A stretch of DNA of 64,000 bases from an uncultured Aquabacterium sp. (GCF_913773725.1 NZ_CAJYGK010000034.1:1-64000), one strand, 5' to 3'; shown: positions 8,883 to 19,825, counted from the first letter of the stretch. Translations and numbers: made by a program. The notes: a model not told the origin generated them from the letters alone.

Positions 8883-9656
8883 TCAGCCCGCCGGCTCGGC
8901 CGGTGGGGCCGCGGGCAGGGGCCGCGGATGCAGGCCCGGGTCGATCTGCCCGGCACGCTGCACCAGCCCAGGCAGATCCAGGATTTCGATCTCGGCGTAA
9001 TGCAGGGCCACCACCTGCTCCCGCTCCAGCGCACGCAACGCCTTGTTGACCGTCTGGCGTGACACCCCCAGCATGCTGGCCAGGTACTCCTGAGGCAGAC
9101 GCAGGCGGCGACGCGGCTCGGTCTGCGTCGACTGGCCGAACCCGGTCGAGAAGAACAGGAGCCGGCGCGCCAGCACCTGGTGCAGCGGCAGGGTCGCATT
9201 GTCTTCCATGGCCGTGAGCATCAGCCGCACCTTGCCGCACGCGAGCCGGGCAATGTCGCGCCAGCAGGCCGGGTGTTCATCCAGCCAGGCCTCGATCAGC
9301 GGCCGGGGCACCATCAGCACCATGCTGTCCATGTCGGCGATGGCATGCAGGCTGCGCGGCTGCCGGTCGATCAGGGCGATCTCGCCAAACCAGTGATAGG
9401 GCTCGACATACAGCGTGAGGCGCATGGTGCCGTCGCGCGGGTGGGTGGAGCCGACCTTCAAGGCCCCGGCCAGCACACAGCACAAGCCATCGTTCGGGTC
9501 GCCGCGCTTGAACAGCGGATCGCCGGCCCTCAGCGTCACCACCCGCGCCCGCTCCACGAGCGCCTCCTGCAACGCCTCCGGGCAACTGGCAAACCACACG
9601 TGGGTTCGCAGCGCAGGCAACAAGGTGGTCGGGTGCGGCGTGGAACGGGGGCTCAT
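8883..9656 (-). CDS. Crp/Fnr family transcriptional regulator
   Basis: cNMP-binding fold (FKRGDPNDGLCCVLAGALKVG...WFGEIALIDRQPRS) plus HTH LPQEYLASMLGVSRQTVNKALRALE. Confidence 0.88.
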   Translation of the reverse strand: MSPRSTPHPTTLLPALRTHVWFASCPEALQEALVERARVVTLRAGDPLFKRGDPNDGLCCVLAGALKVGSTHPRDGTMRLTLYVEPYHWFGEIALIDRQPRSLHAIADMDSMVLMVPRPLIEAWLDEHPACWRDIARLACGKVRLMLTAMEDNATLPLHQVLARRLLFFSTGFGQSTQTEPRRRLRLPQEYLASMLGVSRQTVNKALRALEREQVVALHYAEIEILDLPGLVQRAGQIDPGLHPRPLPAAPPAEPAG

Positions 9657-9726
9657 GGACATCCGATGACGAAAATCGCCAAACGGCTAACGTTGGGGAC
9701 AATCTCACGACAATCCCCCGTAATGG

Positions 9727-9745
9727 TTAGATGCAACGCATCTAA
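9727..9745. promoter_or_regulatory. Inverted repeat TTAGATGC-AAC-GCATCTAA (candidate operator)
   Basis: Perfect 8-3-8 palindrome between the divergent Crp/Fnr and HigA-like genes. Confidence 0.5.
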
Positions 9746-9821
9746 TTGTCGAGCGATTGACAATCTGATTGGGGTAAACCACATACGATGAATGAAGTAT
9801 CCCCTAAATCCCATCACGACC

Positions 9822-10139
9822 ATGACTCCCTCCCAAGCTGTGCACCCAGGCGCCATCCTCCGCTCCAAGTTCATGGCCCCGCACGGGCTGTCGGCCAGTG
9901 GTCTGGCCATCCGTCTGCACGTGCCGGCGCCGCGCGTGAACGACATCGTTCGGGAGCGTCGTGGCATCAGCCCGGACTCTGCGCTGCGCCTGGCCCGCTT
10001 CTTCGGGACCACGCCGCAGTACTGGATGGACCTGCAGACGGCCTATGACCTGCGTGTGGCCGAGCAGGCCGCCGGCGATCAGATCCGCCGCGAGGTCGCC
10101 CCGGTGCAGGACGCACGGGTGCTGGCCGACGCCGCCTGA
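9822..10139 (+). CDS. higA: HigA-family antitoxin-like HTH protein (no adjacent higB)
   Basis: MTPSQAVHPGAILRSKFMAPHGLSASGLAIRLHVPAPRVNDIVRERRGISPDSALRLARFFGTTPQYWMDLQTAYDLRVAE. Confidence 0.85.
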   Translation: MTPSQAVHPGAILRSKFMAPHGLSASGLAIRLHVPAPRVNDIVRERRGISPDSALRLARFFGTTPQYWMDLQTAYDLRVAEQAAGDQIRREVAPVQDARVLADAA

Positions 10140-10188
10140 ACCTAACCTTTTCAGGTTAACCGCCCACCCTCCCCGGGTGGGCGAGGCC

Positions 10189-11685
10189 TCACTGGAAGGC
10201 CACCTCGGCGAAGCTCCGCAGCTTGCGGCTGTGCAGCTGCCCGGCCCGGTCGCCGCGCAGGCGCTCGATGGCGCGCAAGCCGATGCGCAGATGCTGGTCG
10301 ACGCGCTCGCGGTAAAACTGGTTGGCCATGCCCGGCAGCTTCAGTTCACCGTGCAGCGGCTTGTCGCTCACGCACAGCAAGGTGCCGTAGGGCACCCGGA
10401 ACCGGAAGCCATTGGCCGCGATGGTCGCGCTCTCCATGTCCAGCGCCACGGCGCGGCTCTGACTGAAACGCCGCTCGGGCTCGCGCTGCGGCAACAGCTC
10501 CCAGTTGCGGTTGTCGGTCGAGGCCACCGTGCCCGTGCGCATGATGCGCTTGAGCTCGTAGCCGTGCAGCTGCGTCACGTCCGCCACAGCGCCTTCCAGC
10601 GCCAGCTGGATCTCGGCCAGCGGCGGAATGGGCACCCACAACGGCAGGTCCTCGTCGAGCACGTGGTCCTCGCGCACATAGCCATGGGCCAGCACGTAAT
10701 CGCCCAGCTGCTGTGAATTGCGCAGGCCCGCGCAGTGGCCCAGCATGATCCATGCGTGCGGGCGCAACACCGCAATGTGGTCGGTGATGGTCTTGGCATT
10801 GGCCGGCCCCACCCCGATGTTGACCATGGTGACGCCGCTGCGGTCCTTGCGGATCAGGTGGTAGGCGGGCATCTGCGGCAGGCGCGGTGGCACCGCCCCC
10901 AGCGCATCCCCCGGCTCGATCGCCTGCCCCACCCGGCGCGTCACCACGTTGCCGGGCTCGACGAAGGCGATGCAATCGTCGTCGTCCCGCGGGTTGGCGG
11001 GATCGGGGGCACGCCGCATCAGCTCATGCCCCATGCGCACGAATTCGTCGATGTAGAACTGGTAGTTCGTGAACAGCACGAAGTTCTGGAAGTGCGACGG
11101 CGAGGTGCCGGTGTAGTGGCGCAGCCGATGCAGCGAGTAGTCGACGCGCGGCGCCGTGAACAGCGACAGCGGCCGCGCCCCTCCGCGCGTTTCATAGGTG
11201 CCATTGGCAATGCCGTCATCCATCGACGCCAGATCGGGCAGGTCGAACAGGTCCCGCAGCAGCAGGCGGCGTTCGGGGCTCAGGCTGCCTTCAAGGTGCT
11301 GGTGCTCGTCCAGGCTGAAGTGCACCGGGATCGCGTCGCCGCCCAACCCCACCTCGATGGGCACGCCATGGTTGTCCAGCAACAGCTGGAACTGCTCGCG
11401 GTAGTAGTTGGCGAACAGATCAGGGCGGGTCACCGTGGTTTCGTACGTGCCCGGTCCGGCCACGAAGCCGTAAGACAGGCGCGAGTCGGCGCGGGCGACG
11501 GTGTCGGTGTGCACGCGCACGAAGGGGTACTTGGCGCGGATGTGGTGCCGGATCGTGTCGCCGGCCACGAAGCGCTGCAGCGAATCACGCAGGTACTGGA
11601 TCTGCGAGTCGTAGAGCTGGGTGACGTGGCGCAGGGCGGCGTCGGCGTTGTCGAAGCGCTGGGTGGGGAACTTGGGGGCGGCCAT
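10189..11685 (-). CDS. amn: AMP nucleosidase
   Basis: FDNADAALRHVTQLYDSQIQYLRDSLQRFVAGD...FTNYQFYIDEFV...MVNIGVGPANAKTITDHIAVLRPHAWIMLGHCAGLRNSQQLGDYVLAHGYVREDHVLD. Confidence 0.93.
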   Translation of the reverse strand: MAAPKFPTQRFDNADAALRHVTQLYDSQIQYLRDSLQRFVAGDTIRHHIRAKYPFVRVHTDTVARADSRLSYGFVAGPGTYETTVTRPDLFANYYREQFQLLLDNHGVPIEVGLGGDAIPVHFSLDEHQHLEGSLSPERRLLLRDLFDLPDLASMDDGIANGTYETRGGARPLSLFTAPRVDYSLHRLRHYTGTSPSHFQNFVLFTNYQFYIDEFVRMGHELMRRAPDPANPRDDDDCIAFVEPGNVVTRRVGQAIEPGDALGAVPPRLPQMPAYHLIRKDRSGVTMVNIGVGPANAKTITDHIAVLRPHAWIMLGHCAGLRNSQQLGDYVLAHGYVREDHVLDEDLPLWVPIPPLAEIQLALEGAVADVTQLHGYELKRIMRTGTVASTDNRNWELLPQREPERRFSQSRAVALDMESATIAANGFRFRVPYGTLLCVSDKPLHGELKLPGMANQFYRERVDQHLRIGLRAIERLRGDRAGQLHSRKLRSFAEVAFQ

Positions 11686-11886
11686 GAGGGAAACCGGATG
11701 AGGTCCACTGTCGCGATGCGTCCCATTGTGCGCGTGCAATCCCCACCCCATGTGTGACCAGGGCCGCGCCGCGTGGGCGGTGTCGCCCTGCGTCGACAGG
11801 CGCCCCCCACAAGGGCGGAAAGGCTTGATCGCCGCCGCCGGCCGCGTGACACTGGTCGATGTGCCCGGGCGTGGCCCTGAACCCGC

Positions 11887-12330
11887 TCAGGGTGCGGCGG
11901 GGGTGTCGCCTGCGGTGTCTGCTGCCTCGGTCACGAACGCGATGCGGCTCAACCCCGCCTGCTGCAGCAGGCCGATGAGCTCGGCCACCTGCCCATACGG
12001 CACAACCTTGTCTGCGCGCAACTGCACCTCGGTGTCCGGCTTCTGCTCGGCCTGGGCCCGGGCCTGCTGGCGCAGGGCCTCTTTGGACACCACCGCGTCA
12101 TCCAGGTGCAGCAGCCCATCGGCTGTCAGGGCCACCGTGAAGGTCAGGGGCGCTGGCTCGGCGCTGGGCGCAGGGGCCTTCGGCAGGTCGAGCTTGAGCC
12201 GGGAGGTCATCAGCGGCGCGGTCAGCATGAAAATGATGAGCAGCACCAGCATCACGTCGATCAACGGCGTCATGTTGATGTCGCTCATGGGCTGGCTGCC
12301 CTGAGGACGCTCGAGTCGACCGAATGCCAT
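11887..12330 (-). CDS. exbD: Biopolymer transporter ExbD
   Basis: MSDINMTPLIDVMLVLLIIFMLTAPLMTSRLKLDLPKA. Confidence 0.92.
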   Translation of the reverse strand: MAFGRLERPQGSQPMSDINMTPLIDVMLVLLIIFMLTAPLMTSRLKLDLPKAPAPSAEPAPLTFTVALTADGLLHLDDAVVSKEALRQQARAQAEQKPDTEVQLRADKVVPYGQVAELIGLLQQAGLSRIAFVTEAADTAGDTPAAP

Positions 12331-12351
12331 GGGGCCGGGCTCCGTGCGCGG

Positions 12352-13005
12352 TCAGTCCGCGTCGCCGGCCAGCAAGGCCTCGCGCAGGTCGTGCGCAAAG
12401 CCCTCGAGGTCGGCCTCGCAGGCCGACACATACTTGCCGAACAGGTTGTAGGCCAGCACGGCCGGAATGGCCACCGCCAGGCCCGCTGCGGTCATGATGA
12501 GGGCCTCGCCCACGGGGCCAGCCACCTTGTCGATGCTCACCGAGCCTTCGCTGCTGATGCCCATCATCGCGTGGTAGATGCCCCAGACGGTGCCGAACAG
12601 CCCCACGAATGGCGCCACCGCGCCGACCGAGGCCAGCAGCACCTGCCCGGCCTGCAGGCGTGCCAGCACGGCGTGCAGGGCATCGCGCAGGCGCCGGGTC
12701 AGCTGCGCGCTGCGGTCGGCGCGCCCCTCGAGGGAGGCACCATCCACGGGTTCGCTGACCGAGTCGACCAGCGTCAGCAGGAGCGCTTCACGGTCCACCG
12801 TGCGCAAGGCGGTACGGGCCTGCTGCAGGTCGGACGCCTTCCAGAACACCCGGGCGCCTGCGGCCAGGTCCCGGCGCGCGCGGCTGAGCAGCCAGCCCTT
12901 CCAGAAGATCACGACCCAGGCACTGATCGACATCAGCAACAGCATGAGGGCCACAGCCTTGCCGACCGCATCGCCCTGTTCCCAGAAGTGGGTCCAGCCG
13001 TTCAT
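12352..13005 (-). CDS. exbB: MotA/TolQ/ExbB proton channel family protein
   Basis: LLASVGAVAPFVGLFGTVWGIYHAMMGISSEGSVSIDKVAGPVGEALIMTAAGLAVAIPAVLAYN. Confidence 0.9.
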   Translation of the reverse strand: MNGWTHFWEQGDAVGKAVALMLLLMSISAWVVIFWKGWLLSRARRDLAAGARVFWKASDLQQARTALRTVDREALLLTLVDSVSEPVDGASLEGRADRSAQLTRRLRDALHAVLARLQAGQVLLASVGAVAPFVGLFGTVWGIYHAMMGISSEGSVSIDKVAGPVGEALIMTAAGLAVAIPAVLAYNLFGKYVSACEADLEGFAHDLREALLAGDAD

Positions 13006-13039
13006 GTGCCCTGCCCCTGTTGGATCGCCCGGTTCACGG

Positions 13040-13855
13040 TCACTTCAGACCGAGCACGTCGTCCATGCCGAACAGGCCATGCGGCTGCTGGGCCAGGAAG
13101 CGCACGGCCCGGAGGCTGCCCTGAGCATAGGTGGCGCGGCTGGAGGACTTGTGGGTGATCTCGATGCGCTCACCGATGCCGGCAAACAGCACGGTGTGGT
13201 CGCCCACAACGTCGCCCCCGCGAATGGTGGCAAAGCCGATGGTGCTCGGGTCGCGCTCGCCGGTGACGCCTTCGCGACCGTACACGGCACATTCCTTCAG
13301 GTCTCGGCCCACGGCCTCGGCCACCACTTCGCCCATCTTCAGGGCGGTGCCGCTGGGGGCATCGACCTTGTGACGGTGATGGGCCTCGATGATCTCGATG
13401 TCGTAACCTTCCTTCAGCGCCTTGGCCGCCTGGGCCAGCAGCTTGAAGACGACATTGACGCCCACGGCCATGTTGGGGGCCATCACGATGGCGATGTCTC
13501 GGGCGGCATCCTCGATCTCGGCCTTCTGCTCGTCGGTGAAGCCGGTGGTGCCGATGACCATCTTGACGCCCAGCTCACGGCACACGCGCAGGTGGGCCAT
13601 CGTTCCCTCGGGGCGGGTGAAGTCGATCAGGAAGCCGGCGTCCTTCAGGCCCTGATGCAGGTCGGCGGTGATGGCCACACCGCTGGTCTGTCCGAGGAAG
13701 GCGGTGGCATCGGCGCCCACGGCCGGGCTGGCCGCGATGTCGAGCGCGCCCGCCAGGCGGGCGTCCGGGGCGGCCTGGACGGCCTCGACCAGCATGCGGC
13801 CCATGCGGCCAGAGGCTCCGGCGATGGCGATCGGGTGAGTGGCGGTGGTGCTCAT
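13040..13855 (-). CDS. dapB: 4-hydroxy-tetrahydrodipicolinate reductase
   Basis: [20 protein letters not shown]...[14 protein letters not shown]...[22 protein letters not shown]. Confidence 0.96.
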   Translation of the reverse strand: MSTTATHPIAIAGASGRMGRMLVEAVQAAPDARLAGALDIAASPAVGADATAFLGQTSGVAITADLHQGLKDAGFLIDFTRPEGTMAHLRVCRELGVKMVIGTTGFTDEQKAEIEDAARDIAIVMAPNMAVGVNVVFKLLAQAAKALKEGYDIEIIEAHHRHKVDAPSGTALKMGEVVAEAVGRDLKECAVYGREGVTGERDPSTIGFATIRGGDVVGDHTVLFAGIGERIEITHKSSSRATYAQGSLRAVRFLAQQPHGLFGMDDVLGLK

Positions 13856-13945
13856 GCGGATAAGGAGTCGGTCAGAGGGCACACCCGGCCGGGCTGCCAC
13901 GGTCAACGGAAAGAAGGTTCGCGGGAACGGGCGCAGCCCGCCGCG

Positions 13946-14488
13946 TCAGGGACGACCGCCTTCCAGCGGCGGGTAGTCACGCACAGCGCCCTGGGGCTGT
14001 TTGCGCGGTGCGGTCTCGGTCTTGGGCGGCGCGGGCAGCGCATCGACCTGCTGCGGCGTCAGGTTGGGGGCCGCCGTGCGGGTCACCGGCTTGTCGATCG
14101 ACGCCACGAAATCCCGCTCGGACGGCAAGGGCTCGGTCTCGAAGTGGTCCACCACATCGTTCTTGAAGAACACCGTCACGGCACGACGCTGGTCCGGCAC
14201 GCCCTGGCGGCGGATGGTGAACACGTAATCCCAGCGGTCCGCGTGGAACGGGTCCATCAGCAGTGGCGTACCCAGGATCTCGCGAACCTGCATGCGCCCC
14301 AGCCCGGGCTGAACCTGCGCGATGATCTCCTGGGTCACCACATTGCCCTGCACGATGTCGATGCGATAGGGCTCGAGCAGGCCGAACAGGGTCTCGGGCT
14401 TGCTGAGGGAGACCGTGCTCGAGCAGGCCGAAAGCAGCGCCAGCGGCACCAGGGCCAGCAGGGCGCGACGGGGAAGAGGCAGCGTCAT
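13946..14488 (-). CDS. bamE: Outer membrane protein assembly factor BamE
   Basis: Lipoprotein signal ALLSACSS; IDIVQGNVVTQEIIAQVQPGLGRMQVREILGTPLLMDPFHADRWDYVFTIRRQG; divergent from fur. Confidence 0.93.
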   Translation of the reverse strand: MTLPLPRRALLALVPLALLSACSSTVSLSKPETLFGLLEPYRIDIVQGNVVTQEIIAQVQPGLGRMQVREILGTPLLMDPFHADRWDYVFTIRRQGVPDQRRAVTVFFKNDVVDHFETEPLPSERDFVASIDKPVTRTAAPNLTPQQVDALPAPPKTETAPRKQPQGAVRDYPPLEGGRP

Positions 14489-14612
14489 GGGTGCGGTCGT
14501 CACAGTCAGGGTGGCTCGACAAGGCCTCACGCCGGCACGGGTGGGAGGCAAGTCGATATCATTGGGATTCTAGCGGGGGCGGAGACCGCCTGCCTGCGAC
14601 CTGGAGACCACC

Positions 14613-15050
14613 ATGAACCACGCCGAAGAACTCAAAAGCAACGGGCTGAAGGCCACGCTGCCCCGCATCAAGATCCTGGAGGTGTTCCAGCAGACTGCCC
14701 ACCGTCACATGACGGCCGAAGACGTGTACAAGGTGCTGCTGTCCGAAGGTTCGGACATCGGCCTGGCCACCGTCTACCGGGTGCTGATGCAGTTCGAGCA
14801 GGCCGGTATCCTGTCGCGCAATCACTTCGAGGCCGGCAAGGCCGTGTTCGAACTGAACGAAGGCAAGCATCACGACCATCTGGTGTGCGTGAACTGCGGG
14901 CGGGTGGAAGAGTTCTTTGACCCCGAGATCGAACGACGCCAGCAGGAAATCGCAGCGGAACGGGGCTACAAGCTCCACGATCACGCGCTGTCGCTGTACA
15001 TCGAGTGCAACCGTCCGGACTGCACAGGCAAGGGCAGCGGCCCGCGTTGA
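14613..15050 (+). CDS. fur: Ferric uptake regulator Fur
   Basis: ELKSNGLKATLPRIKILEVFQQTAHRHMTAEDVYKVLLSEGSDIGLATVYRVLMQFEQAGILSRNHFE...KHHDHLVCVNCGRVEEFFD. Confidence 0.97.
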   Translation: MNHAEELKSNGLKATLPRIKILEVFQQTAHRHMTAEDVYKVLLSEGSDIGLATVYRVLMQFEQAGILSRNHFEAGKAVFELNEGKHHDHLVCVNCGRVEEFFDPEIERRQQEIAAERGYKLHDHALSLYIECNRPDCTGKGSGPR

Positions 15051-15074
15051 GGCCGCGGCTCTCGACGGGGCGGC

Positions 15075-16040
15075 TCAGAAGCTGCCGCCGCGCTCCATCG
15101 CGCGCTGGTGACGCTCGATGAATTCCTTGTAGGTGTCGATGCCACGCAGCTGCAGCACGGTGTTGCGCACCGCGGCCTCGACCAGCACCGCCAGGTTGCG
15201 GCCGGCGTCCACCGCGATCACCGCCTTGCGGATGGCCACGCCCATCACCTCTTCATAGAGGGGCTCATAAGGCAGGCGCTCGAACTCGCGCTCCATGGTT
15301 TCCTTGCGGACCAGGTGCACGATGAGCTTGAGCCGCATCTTGCGGCGCACGGCCGTCTCACCAAAGATGGCCTTGATGTCGAGCAGGCCGATGCCGCGCA
15401 CTTCCAGCAGGTTCTGCAACAGCTCGGGACAGCGCCCCTCGACGGCCGTGCGCGAGACGCGGTAGAGGTCGACCGCGTCGTCGGCCACCAGCCCGTGACC
15501 CCGCGAAATCAGTTCGAGCCCCAGTTCGCTCTTGCCCAGACCGGACTCGCCGGTGAGCAGGACGCCCAGGCCCAGGATGTCCATGAAAACGCCGTGACGC
15601 GTGATGCGTTCGGCAAAGTGCTGCGTCAGGTAGTTGCGCAGCACGTCGATCACGTGACCGGCCGGCTCGCGGGTGACGAACAGCGGAATGCCGGCACGGC
15701 CGCACATCGCGACCAGCTTGTCAGAGGGCGTTTCGCCATCGGCCACGACGACCACCGGCGGCTCCAGGGTCACGATGCGCTGGATGCGCCGCTCCTGGTC
15801 TTCCGGAGTGGAGTTCGTGAAATAGGCCGTTTCGCGGCGCCCCACGATCTGCACCCGATAGGGGTGGATGTAATTGAGGTAGCCCACCAGATCCGCAGCG
15901 GACTGCGCGGCGTGGACAGCCTCTTCGTCGAAGCGGCGCTCAGGGTGCGCGTGGCCCGCGATCCATTCCCAGCGCAGGGAGGTGCGGTTGGCCTCGAACA
16001 GGGTTTCCGCACTGATGACGGCAATGTCTTTGACGCTCAC
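15075..16040 (-). CDS. hprK: HPr kinase/phosphorylase
   Basis: [36 protein letters not shown]...[33 protein letters not shown]. Confidence 0.96.
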   Translation of the reverse strand: MSVKDIAVISAETLFEANRTSLRWEWIAGHAHPERRFDEEAVHAAQSAADLVGYLNYIHPYRVQIVGRRETAYFTNSTPEDQERRIQRIVTLEPPVVVVADGETPSDKLVAMCGRAGIPLFVTREPAGHVIDVLRNYLTQHFAERITRHGVFMDILGLGVLLTGESGLGKSELGLELISRGHGLVADDAVDLYRVSRTAVEGRCPELLQNLLEVRGIGLLDIKAIFGETAVRRKMRLKLIVHLVRKETMEREFERLPYEPLYEEVMGVAIRKAVIAVDAGRNLAVLVEAAVRNTVLQLRGIDTYKEFIERHQRAMERGGSF

Positions 16041-16099
16041 AGGATCGCAAATGCCTTCAGTTCTGTGTCACGCCATGATGCCCGATGAATGCGCAGCGG

Positions 16100-16570
16100 T
16101 CAGGCCACGGACTTCAGGGGCTGCCAACGCTCGATCAGGCCATGAACCTCGGCGGCACTGGTCTCGGTCTTGAGGCGCTCGCGCAGTTCTCGGTCGGAGA
16201 GCAGCTCGGCGATCTCGGAGAGGATCTCGAGGTGGCGCTGCGTGGCAGCCTCGGGCACGAGCAGGAAGATCAGCAGGTTGACGGGTTCGTCGTCCGGCGC
16301 ATCGAAGGGAATGGGCTGGCTCAGGCGGATGACGGCGGCCAGCGGGTTCTTCAAACCCTTGATGCGGCCGTGCGGGATGGCCACGCCATGGCCCAGGCCC
16401 GTCGAACCCAGGCGCTCGCGCGCGAACAGGTTGTCCGTGACCGTGGCCCGCGCGATCGCGTTCTGGTTCTCGAACAGCAGTCCGGCTTGTTCGAAGACGC
16501 GCTTCTTGCTGCTGGCGTCGACGTCCACCAGCACCTGGCCGGGGGTAAGGATGGCTGCGAGACGGTTCAT
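16100..16570 (-). CDS. ptsN: PTS IIA-like nitrogen regulatory protein
   Basis: NLFARERLGSTGLGHGVAIPHGRIKGLKNPLAAVIRLSQPIPFDAPDDEPVNLLIFLLVPEAATQRHLEILSEIAELL. Confidence 0.93.
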   Translation of the reverse strand: MNRLAAILTPGQVLVDVDASSKKRVFEQAGLLFENQNAIARATVTDNLFARERLGSTGLGHGVAIPHGRIKGLKNPLAAVIRLSQPIPFDAPDDEPVNLLIFLLVPEAATQRHLEILSEIAELLSDRELRERLKTETSAAEVHGLIERWQPLKSVA

Positions 16571-16763
16571 CTTGATGCTGGCGGGGGGCGACGACCGGGG
16601 GGCCTTGGCTCCGCTTCCGGGGACGGATGAGGGGCGGATTATAGGGAATCGACAGACCGACACGGTACCGTCAAATTCCATCGATGTGCGGGATTCTGCA
16701 TCTGCTGCTGCACTGCAGCAAGCAAAAAATCACACAAGCAGAGCCTCGCGCGAGCCGCGCCCA

Positions 16764-16790
16764 TGAAAAACGGCCCCGAAGGGCCGTCGT
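16764..16790 (-). terminator. Terminator downstream of hpf
   Basis: Minus strand ACGGCCC-TTCG-GGGCCGTTTTT. Confidence 0.75.
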
Positions 16791-16832
16791 TGCTCGACCG
16801 GCGTGCCAGGGTCAGGCACGCCATGCCGGCGC

Positions 16833-17180
16833 TCACTGTGCGTTGTCCCAGACGCCGTCGCGCTTGGGCGAGGCGTGATGGTGATCCTGCACCTTGTCCT
16901 TGTGGCGGCAGACCTGGCGGTCCAGCTTGTCCATCAATTGATCAATGGCGGCGTACAGATCCTCGTGCGCGGTTTCAACAAAGATGTCCTTGCCCTTCAC
17001 GTGCAGGTTGACTTCAGCCTTCTGGCGGCGATCCTTTTCCTTTTGCTTTTCAACACTGAGCAGGACGGTCACGTCCACGACCTGGTCGAAATGACGGGTC
17101 ACTCGGTCCAGCTTGGTCAGAACGTACTCACGCAGGGCGGGAGTCACTTCAAGATGGTGGCCACTGATCGTCAAATTCAT
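16833..17180 (-). CDS. hpf: Ribosome hibernation promoting factor
   Basis: [69 protein letters not shown]. Confidence 0.94.
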   Translation of the reverse strand: MNLTISGHHLEVTPALREYVLTKLDRVTRHFDQVVDVTVLLSVEKQKEKDRRQKAEVNLHVKGKDIFVETAHEDLYAAIDQLMDKLDRQVCRHKDKVQDHHHASPKRDGVWDNAQ

Positions 17181-17431
17181 ACTGCCTCCTTTCGAGAGCA
17201 GAAAGGTTGAGAACATCCGGTCGTCGGCTTTTGCTCCAACCGGAAGACCAGTGTGCGCGCGTCGGCGGCGTGTGACAAGGGCATGACATCAGTGTTTGTA
17301 TGGGGTGCGCGACGCCCCGTGTGGAAAGGCCGCAAACCCTTGCGACAGCGCAAGAACCGGGGGTTTCCCTGGCTGACGTGGCCCGGTGCACAGTGGCAGA
17401 AGGCCGTCCACGAGGCCTGACAATAGCGGCC

Positions 17432-19234
17432 ATGACCTCGGATGCCCTTGATCATCGGCCTTGGCCTGTGGCCGGCCCAGCCACCCGCTGGTGGCCCCTT
17501 GCCCTGCTGGCCATCGTGGCGCCGACGCTGCTGGCGGCCCACGACCCTCCTTCGGTGACGTTCTACAACCAGGCCTTGGCGGTACTGGGCTGGGGCCTGT
17601 TCCTGGCCATGCTGTCTTCCACCCCTCTGCCAGCGGGCATTCGCCCCGGCCGGGCGACGTGGGCACTGGCCGGGGTGCTGGCGCTCCAGGCGGCGCTGGC
17701 GGCATGGTCCAGCGCGGGCGGCCTGCTGCCAGCGGGGCTGGGGATGATGGGCGCAGGGCTGTGCCTGGCAGCCCTGTTGGCGGTGCTGGGAGGCTGGCGG
17801 GCCGGCCGCGGCCCGGCGCAGCACGGGGTGGCCGACGTGTTCTTCGGCGCGCTCGCGGTGGCGGGCGTGATTGGCATGGTGCTGGCCGTGATCCAGGTGT
17901 TCCACCCTGCCTGGGCGGACGGGCGCCTGATCGCCACGCCGTCCGTGGCCGGCCGCGCCGTGGGCAACCTGCGCCAGCCCAACCATTTCAGCACCCTGCT
18001 GGTGTGGTGCTGCTGCGCCGTGATCTGGCTGGGCCAGCGCCGCCGCCTGCCCGAAAGCGCGAGCGCCGCGCTGGTGGCCCTCTTCATAGGGGGGGTGGTG
18101 TGGACGGCCTCGCGCACCGGCATGGTTGGCATGGCTTTCCTGTGCCTGTGGGGCCTGCTGGATCGCAGCCTGCCGCGCAAGCTGCGCGCGGTCCTCACGG
18201 CCGCACCGGTGCTGTATGCAGGATGGTGGGGTGTGATGTGGCTGTGGTCGCACGCCGATGGCAGCATCGCCTTTGCCGCTGAGGCGCGGCTGCACGACGG
18301 CAGCGACATCTCGAGTTCGCGCTTTGCGATCTGGGCCAACGTGCTGTCGCTGATCCGGCAGCACCCATGGACCGGCGTGGGCTACGGCGAATTCAACGTC
18401 GCCTGGACGTTGTCAGTCTTCCCTGACCGACCGGTGGCCTTTTTCGACCACACCCACAACCTGCTGCTGCAATGGGCGGTCGAGTTCGGCGTGCCGGTGG
18501 CGATGGCCCTGACCGGGCTGTGCCTGTGGGCCTTCGCAGGGCTGATCGGGCGCCGCCAGCGCAGCGCCCCCCCCCCTGCGATCAGCCCGGCCCCCGCAGC
18601 GGCCGTCATCGTGGCCCTTGCGGGGCTGCACAGCCTGCTCGAGTACCCGCTGTGGTACAGCTACTTCCTGTTGCCGGCTGCGTTTGCCTGGGGCCTGGGG
18701 CTGGGTGCCCGTGAATGCGCCGAGCCCGCCCGGGAAGCGCCCCCCCGGTTGAGCGACACGGGGCGCTGGGTTCGCGCCATGGCAGCGGGCGGTGTGCTGA
18801 CGGCCCTGGGCGCCGTGTGGTGCGCGCTGGATTACCAGGCTGCGGCCAACATCTATGCGCCACGGGCCGGCGCGGGGCCGCTGGCGGAGCGCATCGCGTT
18901 CGGGCAGCGCATGCCCTGGTTCGGCTACCAGGCCGACTACGCTGCCGTGACTGCGCCCGATGCCGACGATCCGAGCCTGCCGCCAGAGGCCTTCCGGCGC
19001 GCCCTGCACAACCTGATCGACGCCCGCCTGATGATCGCGTACGCGCGCTCGCTGGCCGAGCACGGCCGGGTCGACGAGGCCCGCTACGTGGTGGCGCGGC
19101 TCAAGGAGTTCCGCAACAGCATGGCCAAGCCCTTCCTGGCGCCCTGCGATACCGAACCCGAGGACGACGACGAAGAGCCCTTCCAGTGCCAGCCGCCGTC
19201 GCGCCCTTACGCCTGGTCTGACGTGCTGCCCTGA
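17432..19234 (+). CDS. Wzy/PglL-type O-antigen ligase / O-oligosaccharyltransferase family protein
   Basis: Multi-[21 protein letters not shown]...[47 protein letters not shown] (Wzy_C-like), Wzy_C_2-like C-terminus. Confidence 0.85.
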   Translation: MTSDALDHRPWPVAGPATRWWPLALLAIVAPTLLAAHDPPSVTFYNQALAVLGWGLFLAMLSSTPLPAGIRPGRATWALAGVLALQAALAAWSSAGGLLPAGLGMMGAGLCLAALLAVLGGWRAGRGPAQHGVADVFFGALAVAGVIGMVLAVIQVFHPAWADGRLIATPSVAGRAVGNLRQPNHFSTLLVWCCCAVIWLGQRRRLPESASAALVALFIGGVVWTASRTGMVGMAFLCLWGLLDRSLPRKLRAVLTAAPVLYAGWWGVMWLWSHADGSIAFAAEARLHDGSDISSSRFAIWANVLSLIRQHPWTGVGYGEFNVAWTLSVFPDRPVAFFDHTHNLLLQWAVEFGVPVAMALTGLCLWAFAGLIGRRQRSAPPPAISPAPAAAVIVALAGLHSLLEYPLWYSYFLLPAAFAWGLGLGARECAEPAREAPPRLSDTGRWVRAMAAGGVLTALGAVWCALDYQAAANIYAPRAGAGPLAERIAFGQRMPWFGYQADYAAVTAPDADDPSLPPEAFRRALHNLIDARLMIAYARSLAEHGRVDEARYVVARLKEFRNSMAKPFLAPCDTEPEDDDEEPFQCQPPSRPYAWSDVLP

Positions 19235-19707
19235 TCGCGGCGCCAGGGCCCACTCTTGCCGCCCTGCTTCTCCATCAGGCCGACGTCGGTGATGAGCATG
19301 CCCTTGTCGGCGGCCTTGCACATGTCGTAGATGGTGAGCAACCCCACCTGCACTGCAGTGAGGGCTTCCATCTCGACGCCAGTGGGACCGACGGTCTGCG
19401 CAGTCACCTCGCAGCGCACGGCCGGAGGCGACGCCTCGAATTCGAAATGGACTGCCACCCGGGACAGCGACAGCGGATGGCACAGCGGAATGAGGTCCGC
19501 CGTGCGCTTGGCACCCTGGATGGCGGCGATCCGGGCCACGCCCAGCACATCGCCCTTGCCGGCACGCCCCTCGCGGATCAGGGCCAGCGTGTCGGGCGCC
19601 ATGCAGATCCGCCCCGCTGCGACCGCCACCCGCGCCGTGGGCAGCTTCGCGGAAACGTCCACCATGTGGGCCTGACCCTCGGAATCGAAATGCGTGAGAA
19701 CGGACAT
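19207..19707 (-). CDS. moaC: Cyclic pyranopterin monophosphate synthase
   Basis: [33 protein letters not shown]...[33 protein letters not shown]...[29 protein letters not shown]. Confidence 0.96.
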   Translation of the reverse strand: MSVLTHFDSEGQAHMVDVSAKLPTARVAVAAGRICMAPDTLALIREGRAGKGDVLGVARIAAIQGAKRTADLIPLCHPLSLSRVAVHFEFEASPPAVRCEVTAQTVGPTGVEMEALTAVQVGLLTIYDMCKAADKGMLITDVGLMEKQGGKSGPWRRDQGSTSDQA

Positions 19708-19825
19708 GTCTGGCAGGTAAAGAAGCACAAAAGTGACCCCACGGCCCTCCCCTGATGAGGTGCGCGCGCGGCGGGCGTCATGGCTTCGCAGCATACTGCG
19801 CAGTCCACCTGATTCGATGGTGACC

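Noticed and set aside
10140-10188. Tandem hairpins (AACCT...AGGTT and CCCACCC...GGGTGGG) between higA-like and amn genes
   Set aside because: Best explained as termination structures between convergent genes; no extra signal.
12578-14920. 780-aa plus-strand ORF
   Set aside because: Antisense to exbB, dapB and bamE and overlapping fur; no recognizable domain.
16640-16832. Possible small gene or RNA between ptsN and hpf
   Set aside because: Explained by the hpf terminator and ptsN upstream region.
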